Below, piece after piece: positions 26,173 to 34,321 of a stretch of DNA of 64,000 nucleotides (position 1 is its first letter; the number at the start of each line of letters is the position of its first letter). The position numbers and the translations under genes were made by a program. The DNA comes from Paracoccus onchidii (GTDB taxonomy: Bacteria > Pseudomonadota > Alphaproteobacteria > Rhodobacterales > Rhodobacteraceae). The DNA lies in NCBI RefSeq assembly GCF_028294535.1, contig NZ_JAQBIE010000002.1, positions 62,001 to 126,000 of the forward strand, in the 5' to 3' direction. The notes beneath the pieces were generated by a model. The model searched no databases. It saw only the letters and a list, made by a program, of their open reading frames with translations, and was not told the origin of the DNA.

Positions 26173-26381
26173 CGAAAATGTCAAAACATCAATATCATCA
26201 ATACATCGCCAAACAGCCCGCAACACAATGAAAAATAAAACTTATATGACGGATTTATTCAGTTCTGCCGCATATGGCGAATACTAGGTCAACAAGGGGC
26301 AGTATGATAACAATATCGTAACAGGGAATAGCCGGATCAAGACGCAGCAAGCCGTCACCCGGTGTAGCCACGGGGATAACC

Positions 26382-27377
26382 ATGCAGCAGTCATGGATTC
26401 GCGGAGCCGTCGTTTCAATGTTGCTGGGGTCGGACGGAGGTTCGGTCACGGCCAACGCGGCAACGCCCGCGTCCAGCGGAATACCGCTGGAAAGTTTCGT
26501 ATCCATTCTGGAACGCAACCGTGCGTCGACATCCGACGGGGCATCGTCATGGCGTTCCGGTGAACAGATCCGCTTGCGCGACATCGGAATTGCCGGTGAT
26601 GCCGTCAAGGCACGCAAATGCCTTGGGGATGCGTTGCGCGTTTTTTCGCGTGGATTTCCGACGGTACAGTCCAATACCTGCGTGTCAGTCGATGTCATCG
26701 CTGACGAGGTTCATGTTTCCTATCGCGTGCTGGACCCGCGTATCTGGCCGCGTCGCGCCGATGCCGAATTGAGCCTTGGTCTGATCCACGGCATTTGCGC
26801 ACGCTATGGCGTGACGAAAGATGCCTTTATCGACCTCAGCTTTGAACATGAAGCAGATCGCGCCATGCGGTCATTGGCGCGACATCTGGGCCTGACGCCT
26901 CGCTTTGGGGCCGAAACGAACCGCATCATCCTGCCTGCAAGCGTGCTGTGGAACACCCGCCGCGACCCCAACGCCGATGATGACGTGGCCGCCTATGGCA
27001 AGCGGCTGGATGCGGCGCTGCACGAACTCAGGAATGCCACCCCGGTTTCCCAACGCGTCTGTGAACTTATCCTGGCCGGCATGGATCGAGGCATGGTCAA
27101 TCAGGCTGCGGTGGCCAGTGAAATGGGGATGTCCGAACGTTCCCTGCGCCGTGCACTTGCACATGAAGACCAGCCCTTCCACGATTTGCTTGCCGAATGC
27201 CGCCGCAGTGTCGGGCTTGCACAGCTGGTGCGCACCGACCGCCTGTTCAGCGAGATCGCCCTAGCATTGGGATATTCCGATCAAACGGCCTTTTCACGGG
27301 CGTTTTCGCGCTGGTACGGCGCATCCCCGCGCGAACTGCGCAGGATCGGCACCGAGGCGGTCAGGGTAATGACCTGA
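26382..27377 (+). CDS. qhpR: AraC-family regulator of the amine dehydrogenase cluster
   Basis: The 331-aa protein has an N-terminal AraC-type ligand-sensing region of about 220 residues and a C-terminal double helix-turn-helix (NQAAVASEMGMSERSLRRAL, then IALALGYSDQTAFSRAF and SPRELR). In Paracoccus denitrificans the corresponding qhp-linked AraC protein activates the cluster in response to n-butylamine; the same role is expected here. The gene converges on qhpF, and the coding regions overlap tail to tail by 97 bases. The overlap covers the end of the second helix-turn-helix and is therefore not dispensable sequence in qhpR. Confidence 0.85.
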   Translation: MQQSWIRGAVVSMLLGSDGGSVTANAATPASSGIPLESFVSILERNRASTSDGASSWRSGEQIRLRDIGIAGDAVKARKCLGDALRVFSRGFPTVQSNTCVSVDVIADEVHVSYRVLDPRIWPRRADAELSLGLIHGICARYGVTKDAFIDLSFEHEADRAMRSLARHLGLTPRFGAETNRIILPASVLWNTRRDPNADDDVAAYGKRLDAALHELRNATPVSQRVCELILAGMDRGMVNQAAVASEMGMSERSLRRALAHEDQPFHDLLAECRRSVGLAQLVRTDRLFSEIALALGYSDQTAFSRAFSRWYGASPRELRRIGTEAVRVMT

Positions 27378-29008
27378 TCGAAGTCCAAGTCCCGCACAGG
27401 CCCGCTGTGAGCAATGAAAATAAATACCGCAGTCGCGCGGTGACGCTCAAGCGCGGCCAGAATGCGCAGGCAAGCCTGATCGTCGATCTCGGAAAATGCT
27501 TCATCAAAGATCAGCACATCGGCAGGACGCAGCAATGCCCGCGCGATTGCAACGCGCTGGCGCAGGCCACCCGACAGATTGGCCGCCGTTTCCGCCAGGG
27601 CCGTTTCAAGCCCATCTTCGTGATGCGCCCAATCCGCCAGATCAGCCATTTGCAACACCTGCCACATCCGATCATCGTCAGCGTCCGGATCGGCAAGCAA
27701 CAAGTTGTTGCGCAGACTGCCCCGCAGCAAGGCCGATCGCTGCGCCAGATGTGTGATCCGTCCCGTCAATGCCGATGGCCGTATGGCGCCGATATCCAGC
27801 CCGTTCAGCATTACCGCACCCTGGGCCAAATGGGCATCGCCCGTCAGGGTCGCCATCAAACGTGATTTTCCGACGCCGGACGGACCATCCAGCAGCACCA
27901 GATCGCCCGGTCTGATCGTCGCCGTCACCCCGGTGTTCAGACCTTGCATGGCCCTTGCGTTGCGCAACTCGATCTTCAGGTGTTCGCCAGGCAGATCCCG
28001 GCCTTCATCCGGGCGCGTCGCTTGCATCACCCCATCAAGCCGCTGTGCCGCGACCTTGGCGCGGGCCTGCGCATGATACAATCCAAGCAGGTTGCGCAAG
28101 GGTCCGGACATCATCCCGGCATAGGCCAGAAACGCCACCAAGGTGCCGATCTGCCAGTTGCCGGTGATCACTTGCCAGCCGCCGATCAGCAGGATTGCAC
28201 CCCGCATGATGGCCGTGATCGTCTGGCTGACGGCGGATACGGTTTCGGACCAAAGCCGCTGTTGCATCAAGGCCCCGACCTGCCCGATCTGGGTTTGCGC
28301 AAATTGATCGCGGCTTTGACTCAGGGCCCCAAGACCGCGCAATGTCGATCGCGATGCAACGGTTTCAGCCATTTGCGAGGACAACCCCCCACGCCACTGA
28401 CGCACCGCTTGCGCCAATCGCGTCGTGCGCGGCCGCGCGCGACTAAGAAACCACAGCTCGAACGGCGCGGCCAACAAGGGCAGCATTGCCATGCGCCAAT
28501 CCAGCGCGATCATCAGGCCAAGCCCGCCGATCAGGCGAAACACCGCCCCCACGGCCACAAGCACGGTATCAAACGCGAAACTCTGGATTTCGGCGCAATC
28601 CCCATCAAGCCGCGCCATGGCCTCGCCCAATGGCAGGTCCGGCAATGCCGGATCCCGCATCAGGGTCGCGCCGAAAAGCCGGCCGCGCAGATCGACCAGC
28701 ATGCGTGCCGAAACACGCAGATGCAGCATCGCATTGACCATGCCAAGGCCAACAGCCCCCAACCCGAGGGCAAATGACAATCCCGACCACAGGATCAGGG
28801 CGGACATATCCCCCGCCATGATACCGGCATTGATCACCTGACGCGTCAGCATCGGCAAGGCAAGGCCAAAGCTGGCAGCGGCAAGCGAAAACCCCAACAC
28901 GGTCATCGCGCCCGGCAAAGCCTTGCGCATCACGGGTGACAGCCATCGCGCCGTTTCCGCGCCAAACAGCAATCGCGCGACGCGAAATGTGATACCCTCT
29001 TCACCCAT
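27281..29008 (-). CDS. qhpF: ABC exporter (fused membrane and ATPase domains) of the amine dehydrogenase cluster
   Basis: The 575-aa protein has an N-terminal six-helix membrane domain to about residue 310. The nucleotide-binding domain follows, with Walker A GPSGVGKS (about 375-382), signature NLSGGLRQR, Walker B VLIFDEAFSE and switch His IAHSG. Single-chain exporters of this type form homodimers. In the known pathway QhpF moves the crosslinked gamma subunit, which has no Sec signal, to the periplasm. The ATG at 29008 overlaps the qhpE stop; a TTG two codons upstream is less likely. The last 32 codons, beyond the catalytic core, overlap the qhpR gene on the other strand. Confidence 0.88.
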   Translation of the reverse strand: MGEEGITFRVARLLFGAETARWLSPVMRKALPGAMTVLGFSLAAASFGLALPMLTRQVINAGIMAGDMSALILWSGLSFALGLGAVGLGMVNAMLHLRVSARMLVDLRGRLFGATLMRDPALPDLPLGEAMARLDGDCAEIQSFAFDTVLVAVGAVFRLIGGLGLMIALDWRMAMLPLLAAPFELWFLSRARPRTTRLAQAVRQWRGGLSSQMAETVASRSTLRGLGALSQSRDQFAQTQIGQVGALMQQRLWSETVSAVSQTITAIMRGAILLIGGWQVITGNWQIGTLVAFLAYAGMMSGPLRNLLGLYHAQARAKVAAQRLDGVMQATRPDEGRDLPGEHLKIELRNARAMQGLNTGVTATIRPGDLVLLDGPSGVGKSRLMATLTGDAHLAQGAVMLNGLDIGAIRPSALTGRITHLAQRSALLRGSLRNNLLLADPDADDDRMWQVLQMADLADWAHHEDGLETALAETAANLSGGLRQRVAIARALLRPADVLIFDEAFSEIDDQACLRILAALERHRATAVFIFIAHSGPVRDLDFDQVITLTASVPILRSSRGDAPYQRENAREKAV

Positions 29009-29684
29009 GTGCAAGCTTGCGGCGTTCAGGGCCCAGGATCAGGCAGCGATCGGCCAGTGCGCGAAACGCCTGCACCGGTGCCAAGGTCCCCTGCCGCGCC
29101 ATCATGACCGCCAAATGACCGACGATCCGGGCCGCTCCGATACTTGCCCCCCCCATGCCGACCTGCCCATGTTCAGGCGAATTGCACCACGCACCTATGA
29201 CGTCAGGTCGTGGCATTGAAAGATCATCCCAGCCGCATCTTGCATCCCCCGTGGCGGCCAGAACCCGGGGATACGCTGCCGGAAAGCAGGCCTCTCCCTG
29301 CGCCGGATGCGCGGCGACCAGAACCATGCCATTGGCCGTCAGACGCGCGCAGGCCTCTCGCAGGACAGCGCGGTCGGCCCGAAGACCAAGGCTCAGACAG
29401 ACCAGATGGGGGCGATCAGCTTCCGGCAATCCTTGCAACCAATCCAATGCTGCGGCAACGCGCAACGCGCTGGTCACGGGACGTTCATCGAAAACCTGCG
29501 CATGACGGATCTGCACCGGGGGGCAGGCGCGTCGTATGATGCCCGCGACGGCAGTGCCGTGCCCCAACCGATCGGGTGTGACCGTGGTCTGGCATCCATC
29601 CGGCCCAAACGCCACATGACCATGCCCATCATTGGCATGGTCCGTCAACGGGCCGCCGCTGTCGATGACGCCGACCCTGATCAT
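29001..29684 (-). CDS. qhpE: subtilisin-like serine protease for gamma-subunit leader removal
   Basis: The 227-aa protein is a minimal S8 peptidase with Asp8 (VIDSG), His42 (GHGTAVAG) and Ser181 (GGASIGAA) as the triad. It has no signal or propeptide, so it acts in the cytoplasm. In P. denitrificans the homolog cuts the 28-residue leader from the crosslinked QhpC. The segment where subtilisins carry the oxyanion-hole asparagine reads VAAHPAQG here, with no Asn. The start MIRVGVIDSG one base after the qhpB stop is chosen because the longer reading adds 53 basic residues from the opposite context. Confidence 0.87.
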   Translation of the reverse strand: MIRVGVIDSGGPLTDHANDGHGHVAFGPDGCQTTVTPDRLGHGTAVAGIIRRACPPVQIRHAQVFDERPVTSALRVAAALDWLQGLPEADRPHLVCLSLGLRADRAVLREACARLTANGMVLVAAHPAQGEACFPAAYPRVLAATGDARCGWDDLSMPRPDVIGAWCNSPEHGQVGMGGASIGAARIVGHLAVMMARQGTLAPVQAFRALADRCLILGPERRKLAHG

Positions 29685-29685
29685 T

Positions 29686-30762
29686 TCAGTCCCCGCGCGA
29701 GAACAGGCGCACGCTGGCCAGTGACATCGAGGCATTGCCCGGCAGGTCGACCTGTCCCTTCTTTTCCAGCGTCTCGGAATCATAGGCCGCCAAATCACCA
29801 AGCGCGCCGCCCAGCCAGACCGTGTCGCCATCGGTCGAGACATTCACGGAATAGTAGCTGTGGGGCAGCGGCACCCGCTTGATCGACTTGTCTTCCTGAA
29901 GGTCGAAGCTTTCCAGCACATTATAGGCCCCGAAGGCACGGGTCTTGTCAGGGCTGACCGCGGTCGAGAAGTAGAACACATCCATGATGCGCACCTCTCG
30001 CATGTCCATCTCTCCGCTATCCAGATCCATGGTCAACATCCCGGTGCGATAGGCTTCCGGATCGGCAGGGTCCTTGGCTGTCAGGGCAGTATAGAACGGC
30101 ACGGACAACACGTCCGAGCTTTCATGCTGGCTCCAGACCGCCAGAACATCCGGCTGGGAATAGGTTTCGGGCTGCCAGCTTTGTATCGGCAGATCTTCGA
30201 TCAGTTCTCCGCTCACGGCATCCATGACATGCATGCTGCGGCCCAGGCCATAGATACGGGTGCCGTCGGTGGAATAGGCGAGAATGGTGATCTGCCGCGG
30301 CGCCTCGAAACTGGATTTCCGTTCCATGGTTTCGGTGTCGTAAAGCGCGATCCGGGTTGGCTGAACCTCGAAATGGGTCAGCTCCATCTTGACCGGGCTT
30401 TCATAGACGGCCAGCGTCCCGCCATCAGGCGACAGGGCGAAGCCGAACAGAGATTTCACCCGCTCGCCATCGCTGCTGAGATCGACGCGGGCGACGGCTT
30501 CGCCGCTGTCCAGATCGATCTTGACGAAGCTTTCCGTCTTGTTGACCGTCGAATAGGCAAATTTTCCATCCGGCGCGACGATGGGCACCATCGGTGTCGG
30601 ACCGGCATCCTGAACCGTGATCGTATTGACGACCTTCATTTCCTCGGCATCGACAACGATCAGCTTGTCGGGGCGCGCGGGGGCCAGAATGAAATCCTTG
30701 GCCAGAACCGGCGATGCCAGAAACGCGGCGGACGCCAGAAGGGGCAGAAACGACATGCGCAT
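29686..30762 (-). CDS. qhpB: quinohemoprotein amine dehydrogenase beta subunit (beta-propeller)
   Basis: The 358-aa protein has a Sec signal ending SPVLAKDF near residue 21, then repeated YVTN/WD-like blades (APARPDKLIVVDAEEM, FAYSTVNKTES, FALSPDGGTLAVY, VNVSTDGDTVWLGG) that form a seven-bladed propeller. It supports part of the active site next to the gamma subunit in the periplasm. The start at MRMSFLPLL follows AAAGG and lies four bases after the qhpC stop. The longer frame upstream would overlap qhpC. It carries no heme motif. Confidence 0.9.
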   Translation of the reverse strand: MRMSFLPLLASAAFLASPVLAKDFILAPARPDKLIVVDAEEMKVVNTITVQDAGPTPMVPIVAPDGKFAYSTVNKTESFVKIDLDSGEAVARVDLSSDGERVKSLFGFALSPDGGTLAVYESPVKMELTHFEVQPTRIALYDTETMERKSSFEAPRQITILAYSTDGTRIYGLGRSMHVMDAVSGELIEDLPIQSWQPETYSQPDVLAVWSQHESSDVLSVPFYTALTAKDPADPEAYRTGMLTMDLDSGEMDMREVRIMDVFYFSTAVSPDKTRAFGAYNVLESFDLQEDKSIKRVPLPHSYYSVNVSTDGDTVWLGGALGDLAAYDSETLEKKGQVDLPGNASMSLASVRLFSRGD

Positions 30763-30766
30763 CGGG

Positions 30767-31093
30767 TCAGCCTTTCTTTTCGGGGAAGACGGATTGCAGC
30801 TTGCGCCAGTCCTGCATGACATCATCGGCGCCCGCGCTCCAATCCGGATAGGTGTTCAACGTATCTGCGACCTGCGCCGGCCACCAGCAGGGGTCTGCAC
30901 AGCCATACAGATCGGCCTCCATCGGCTGACACAGATTCGAAACCGCACCGAACGCATCCACTTCCCAACCGGGATCGAAGGATGTGGTGCAGCCAACCAG
31001 AGAGTTCATCGCGACGACTTCGTCCTCGCGGCCTTCGGCCTCGGCTTCGACAAAGGCCTTGGCCTTGGCATTTGCGGGGGTCAGATGTTTCAT
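30767..31093 (-). CDS. qhpC: quinohemoprotein amine dehydrogenase gamma subunit (CTQ peptide precursor)
   Basis: The 108-aa precursor has all residues that are crosslinked in the P. denitrificans gamma subunit. If the mature chain begins after residue 28, Cys7-Glu16, Cys27-Asp33 and Cys41-Asp49 thioether pairs map to C35-E44, C55-D61 and C69-D77. The CTQ pair Cys37-Trp43 maps to C65-W71. Each spacing agrees exactly. CTQ is the quinone cofactor that oxidises primary amines. The 28-residue leader is charged and lacks a Sec signal, as expected for a substrate of QhpD, QhpG, QhpE and then QhpF. It overlaps qhpD by four bases. Confidence 0.95.
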   Translation of the reverse strand: MKHLTPANAKAKAFVEAEAEGREDEVVAMNSLVGCTTSFDPGWEVDAFGAVSNLCQPMEADLYGCADPCWWPAQVADTLNTYPDWSAGADDVMQDWRKLQSVFPEKKG

Positions 31094-32550
31094 TGTGGAA
31101 GAACCTCCTTGGCGGGGCCGGAGCGCGTGATCCGGGGTTCAAGCTGGCTACGGAAGAAATCGGGATTGGCGCGCATGATGCGGACATAGGATTCGATGCC
31201 GAAATCCACCCAGTCTCGCATCAGGTCGCAATAGTGATAGACAGGCGCAAAGGCGTCGCCCTGCCGGGAATAGCTTTCGTGATAGCAACCGCCCGCACAG
31301 ATCGAACGGATGCGGCAGGTTTTGCAGCCATATTCGCTGCGATCCTGGGCCTTTTCGATGAACGCGGCCAGCTTCGGGACATCGATTCCCTTGTCGACAT
31401 TCCCATAGGTCGGTTCATTCGAGCCGACGAACCGGTGACACAGATGCAGGTCGCCTTCCAGATCGACGGCCAGCATCCCCAACCCCGCACCGCAAGGCAC
31501 CTGTTTCTTGGTGCCCTGAGCGATATCGGTCAGCAATTGGTGCATGTTCGAGAAGCCGATATTCTCGCCACGGCACGCTGCCTCGACATAGCGCTGGCCA
31601 AGGGCCTTCATGTCGTCGAACACATGTTTCAGCCCGGCTTCGTCCAGATTGAACACCGCGATCGGACCTGAAGTCGCGGGACCGAACCCGACCTCGGCAA
31701 AGCCCAGATCGTTCTTCAGGTGGTCATGGATGCCGATCACATCGGTGACGCCGCGCGTCAGGGTCACACGCACGCCGACCGGACGGGCCGTATAGCGCGA
31801 CAGCAGCATCCGCACCTTGCGCGACACCAGATCATAGGTACCCTTGCCACCGACGGTCTTGCGATTGATGTCATGCAGGGCCTTGGGCCCATCCATCGAG
31901 ACGGTCAGCGCGAAACGATGCGCATTGAACCAATCGACCATCTCTTCGGTCAGCAAGGTCGCGTTGGTGGTCAACGAGAAATCGACCGTCTTGCCCATTT
32001 CGCGGGCGCGCGGCACAGCGTATTCGACGACCTCGCGGATCAGGGGCATGTTCGACAGCGGCTCTCCGCCAAAGAACACCACATTGACGCGATCCCGATC
32101 GACCGCCTGTTTCAGCAGCAACTCGAACGAGGCGCGCGCCGTGTCAAAGGCCATCTTCTGACCCTTGGCAGGCGTGGTCAGATCCTCTTTGTAGCAATAG
32201 GTGCAGGCCAGATTGCAGCCCGTATTGACGTTGAGGATGATGGTCGACAGCGGGATTTCCTCGACCTTGACGATCGGCCGTGGAATATCGGCGGCTTCGG
32301 CATCGCGCAGGATATCCAGCGCCATGAAGCTTTGCAGGCAATCGCCCAGATCATCCGGGCTGTGGCGGTCGCCAAGCCGGGCCTTCATCGTCCCGGCATC
32401 GACCGCCGGGGTGGTGCGAAACAGTTCATAGACGTCCTGTGCGACCGCATCCAGTTCGAACAGGCTGGTCGTCGGCGGATGCATCAGCATCGCATAGCCA
32501 TCGATATCGACGCGATGCGCATTGTGGCGGACAAGGGTCAAGGCAGACAT
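31090..32550 (-). CDS. qhpD: radical SAM/SPASM thioether-forming maturase QhpD
   Basis: The 486-aa protein has the radical SAM cluster motif [11 protein letters not shown] (Cys112, 116, 119) and the GGEPL motif. The C-terminal SPASM-type cysteine set runs from [12 protein letters not shown] through [14 protein letters not shown] to YHYC. In P. denitrificans QhpD forms the three Cys-to-Asp/Glu carbon thioether bonds in the gamma peptide while bound to it and to the protease QhpE. The N-terminal about 95 residues may form a peptide-recognition domain. The gene sits between qhpA and qhpC and overlaps qhpC (ATGA). Confidence 0.95.
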   Translation of the reverse strand: MSALTLVRHNAHRVDIDGYAMLMHPPTTSLFELDAVAQDVYELFRTTPAVDAGTMKARLGDRHSPDDLGDCLQSFMALDILRDAEAADIPRPIVKVEEIPLSTIILNVNTGCNLACTYCYKEDLTTPAKGQKMAFDTARASFELLLKQAVDRDRVNVVFFGGEPLSNMPLIREVVEYAVPRAREMGKTVDFSLTTNATLLTEEMVDWFNAHRFALTVSMDGPKALHDINRKTVGGKGTYDLVSRKVRMLLSRYTARPVGVRVTLTRGVTDVIGIHDHLKNDLGFAEVGFGPATSGPIAVFNLDEAGLKHVFDDMKALGQRYVEAACRGENIGFSNMHQLLTDIAQGTKKQVPCGAGLGMLAVDLEGDLHLCHRFVGSNEPTYGNVDKGIDVPKLAAFIEKAQDRSEYGCKTCRIRSICAGGCYHESYSRQGDAFAPVYHYCDLMRDWVDFGIESYVRIMRANPDFFRSQLEPRITRSGPAKEVLPQ

Positions 32551-32559
32551 GACGGAACC

Positions 32560-34110
32560 TCAGCGGATTGGCGCATCGACAAAGCGCTGCACGGTTGCAT
32601 ATAGATGCGCCTCGGCGGTCAGCGGCGTGTCACCGGCTTCGACCGTAGCGATCACTTTCAGGTTGCCCGCATTGTTGGTCATCATCGGGCGTTCGGGGTT
32701 CGGGCCTGCATCTGCGGGCACGAACAGGCCGGTTTCATCGATCTGGCCGGCGAATTTCGCATCCTCCATCGCGGCGGCGGCCTCGTCGAAATTGTCGACG
32801 GCCCATTGTGCGTCGAATGCACCCAGGGCGATGTCGTCTTCGGTCGCGGCCTGACCGTCGGGGCCGTTCAACCAGCCCATCGCCTCGAACTGGGCCGGAG
32901 CCTTTGGGATCGGACCGCCGCCGCCACCGATACGGGCCATGGCCATTTCGGGGACGATGGTGATGCGGTCAGGTTGGTCATAGGCGACCAGATCCACCTG
33001 CTGTTTCCCTACCAGTAGGGAAAACGGTCCGGGCGCCGTCTGGGCCTGGACAGACAGCACCATCACACCTGAATCGGAACTCTCTGTTGTTGCCGTGACA
33101 CCTTCAGGCAAGGTCAGGTCATCGCCCAGCCCGACACCTGCGACACGGATTTTAGTTTCTTCGCCAATCCGCACGCGCCGGGGCGTGGCCGCGATCACCT
33201 GTGTCGCACCATCTTCGGGCAGGGCCGCAATGCGTCCACCGATCATGTCGCGATCGGTTTCGTACCAGCGCCCTGAAATCGCACCGTCCTCGGCAATTGC
33301 AAATACCTGCCGGATCGAGGTCGTGCCGTCAGTCAATGTCGCGCGCCACTCGCCCGCGCCGAGTATCCGCCCCGTGCCTTCAAAGGTCTGGCTGCCATCG
33401 GCAAAATCAAGCGTCATGGTCACGGCGTAATCGCCATCTGCTGCCTGAAGTCGCAGCATGCCGGTGTAATCACCCCGCCCCGGCTGTCGGCCTGCCAGCA
33501 CATAATCGCCGGACGCATCGCCGGAAAACGCCGCAGGCGCTTCGCCGAGCGGATAGGTCTTGGCAAGGAACGGAATGATCTCGGCCTTGGCGATGCCCCA
33601 CCAGTCGCGATCACGCGCCAACGCCTGATATTCCAGCGTCGGGAACTGCCCCAGGTGGAAATTGATCAGATGTTCCCAATCCTGCGGGCTGCGCCGTTGC
33701 AGCGCGACGCGCGCATAGGAATGGCAGCGCCCGCATGTCTGCGTCATCAGATCATCCGGACCCGCATCAAAGGCCACCGGCTCGCGTTCAAGGATATAGC
33801 GCCGGTCGGACGTTTCCTCGAGGGTCAGGCCGCGCGTATCCGCCAGATGGCGAACGATTGCCAGACGCTCGTCATCTTCAAGATAGACGTCATGATTGCG
33901 GATCATCCGCGTGACCGTCATGTCCCAACCTTCCGGGGTCTTGCGCACGGCGCTGATACGCTCGTAGCCGCCATCCTCCGTCGCGGCATGGCAAGCGGCA
34001 CAGGTATTTTCCAGCACCTCTTCGCCGGTCACCGCGAAGGCGGGCAAGGCAAGGGACAGCGCGCCAAATGCGCAGCTTGTTACCAAGGCTGATCGGATAA
34101 GTGGCTTCAT
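32560..34110 (-). CDS. qhpA: quinohemoprotein amine dehydrogenase alpha subunit (diheme cytochrome c)
   Basis: The 516-aa protein begins with a Sec signal ending ALPAFAV near residue 27 and has two heme c motifs, CAACH (37-41) and CGRCH (126-130). Three beta-rich domains that pack against the propeller follow. It takes electrons from the CTQ of the gamma subunit and passes them to a soluble periplasmic carrier such as cytochrome c550 or azurin. No carrier gene is present here. It is the first gene of the qhpADCBEF transcript. The putative QhpR site lies 138 bases upstream. Confidence 0.93.
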   Translation of the reverse strand: MKPLIRSALVTSCAFGALSLALPAFAVTGEEVLENTCAACHAATEDGGYERISAVRKTPEGWDMTVTRMIRNHDVYLEDDERLAIVRHLADTRGLTLEETSDRRYILEREPVAFDAGPDDLMTQTCGRCHSYARVALQRRSPQDWEHLINFHLGQFPTLEYQALARDRDWWGIAKAEIIPFLAKTYPLGEAPAAFSGDASGDYVLAGRQPGRGDYTGMLRLQAADGDYAVTMTLDFADGSQTFEGTGRILGAGEWRATLTDGTTSIRQVFAIAEDGAISGRWYETDRDMIGGRIAALPEDGATQVIAATPRRVRIGEETKIRVAGVGLGDDLTLPEGVTATTESSDSGVMVLSVQAQTAPGPFSLLVGKQQVDLVAYDQPDRITIVPEMAMARIGGGGGPIPKAPAQFEAMGWLNGPDGQAATEDDIALGAFDAQWAVDNFDEAAAAMEDAKFAGQIDETGLFVPADAGPNPERPMMTNNAGNLKVIATVEAGDTPLTAEAHLYATVQRFVDAPIR

Positions 34111-34247
34111 CTTGCTGCTTCCTCTGGCTCGGCTGAGGATCCGGGACGGGCCGGATCCGAATTGATATTTTTCAGCAAAGCGCCGCAGGCCGGGGCATAC
34201 TTGTCATTCCCGGCCACAGTCGCGGCAGATTGACGCGCAACAAGGTT

Positions 34248-34265
34248 TTGGCCGCTTTTGTCAAG
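34248..34265 (-). promoter_or_regulatory. candidate QhpR operator upstream of qhpA
   Basis: On the minus strand the sequence reads CTTGACAAAAGCGGCCAA, pointing toward qhpA. It is identical at 16 of 18 positions to CTTGCCAAATGCGGCCAA upstream of qhpR and the aldehyde dehydrogenase. It lies in the 211-base divergent region between qhpA and qhpG. Shared, long and intergenic, it is the best operator candidate in the window. Confidence 0.7.
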
Positions 34266-34321
34266 TTGACTGCACGCGGATAAGGCGATCCTGCCACAAG
34301 GCTGAACAATCGCGGAATACA

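Noticed and set aside
24505..26238. 577-codon plus-strand frame over the aldehyde dehydrogenase
   Set aside because: It is rich in Arg, His and Gln with no recognisable domain, and lies opposite a complete aldehyde dehydrogenase.
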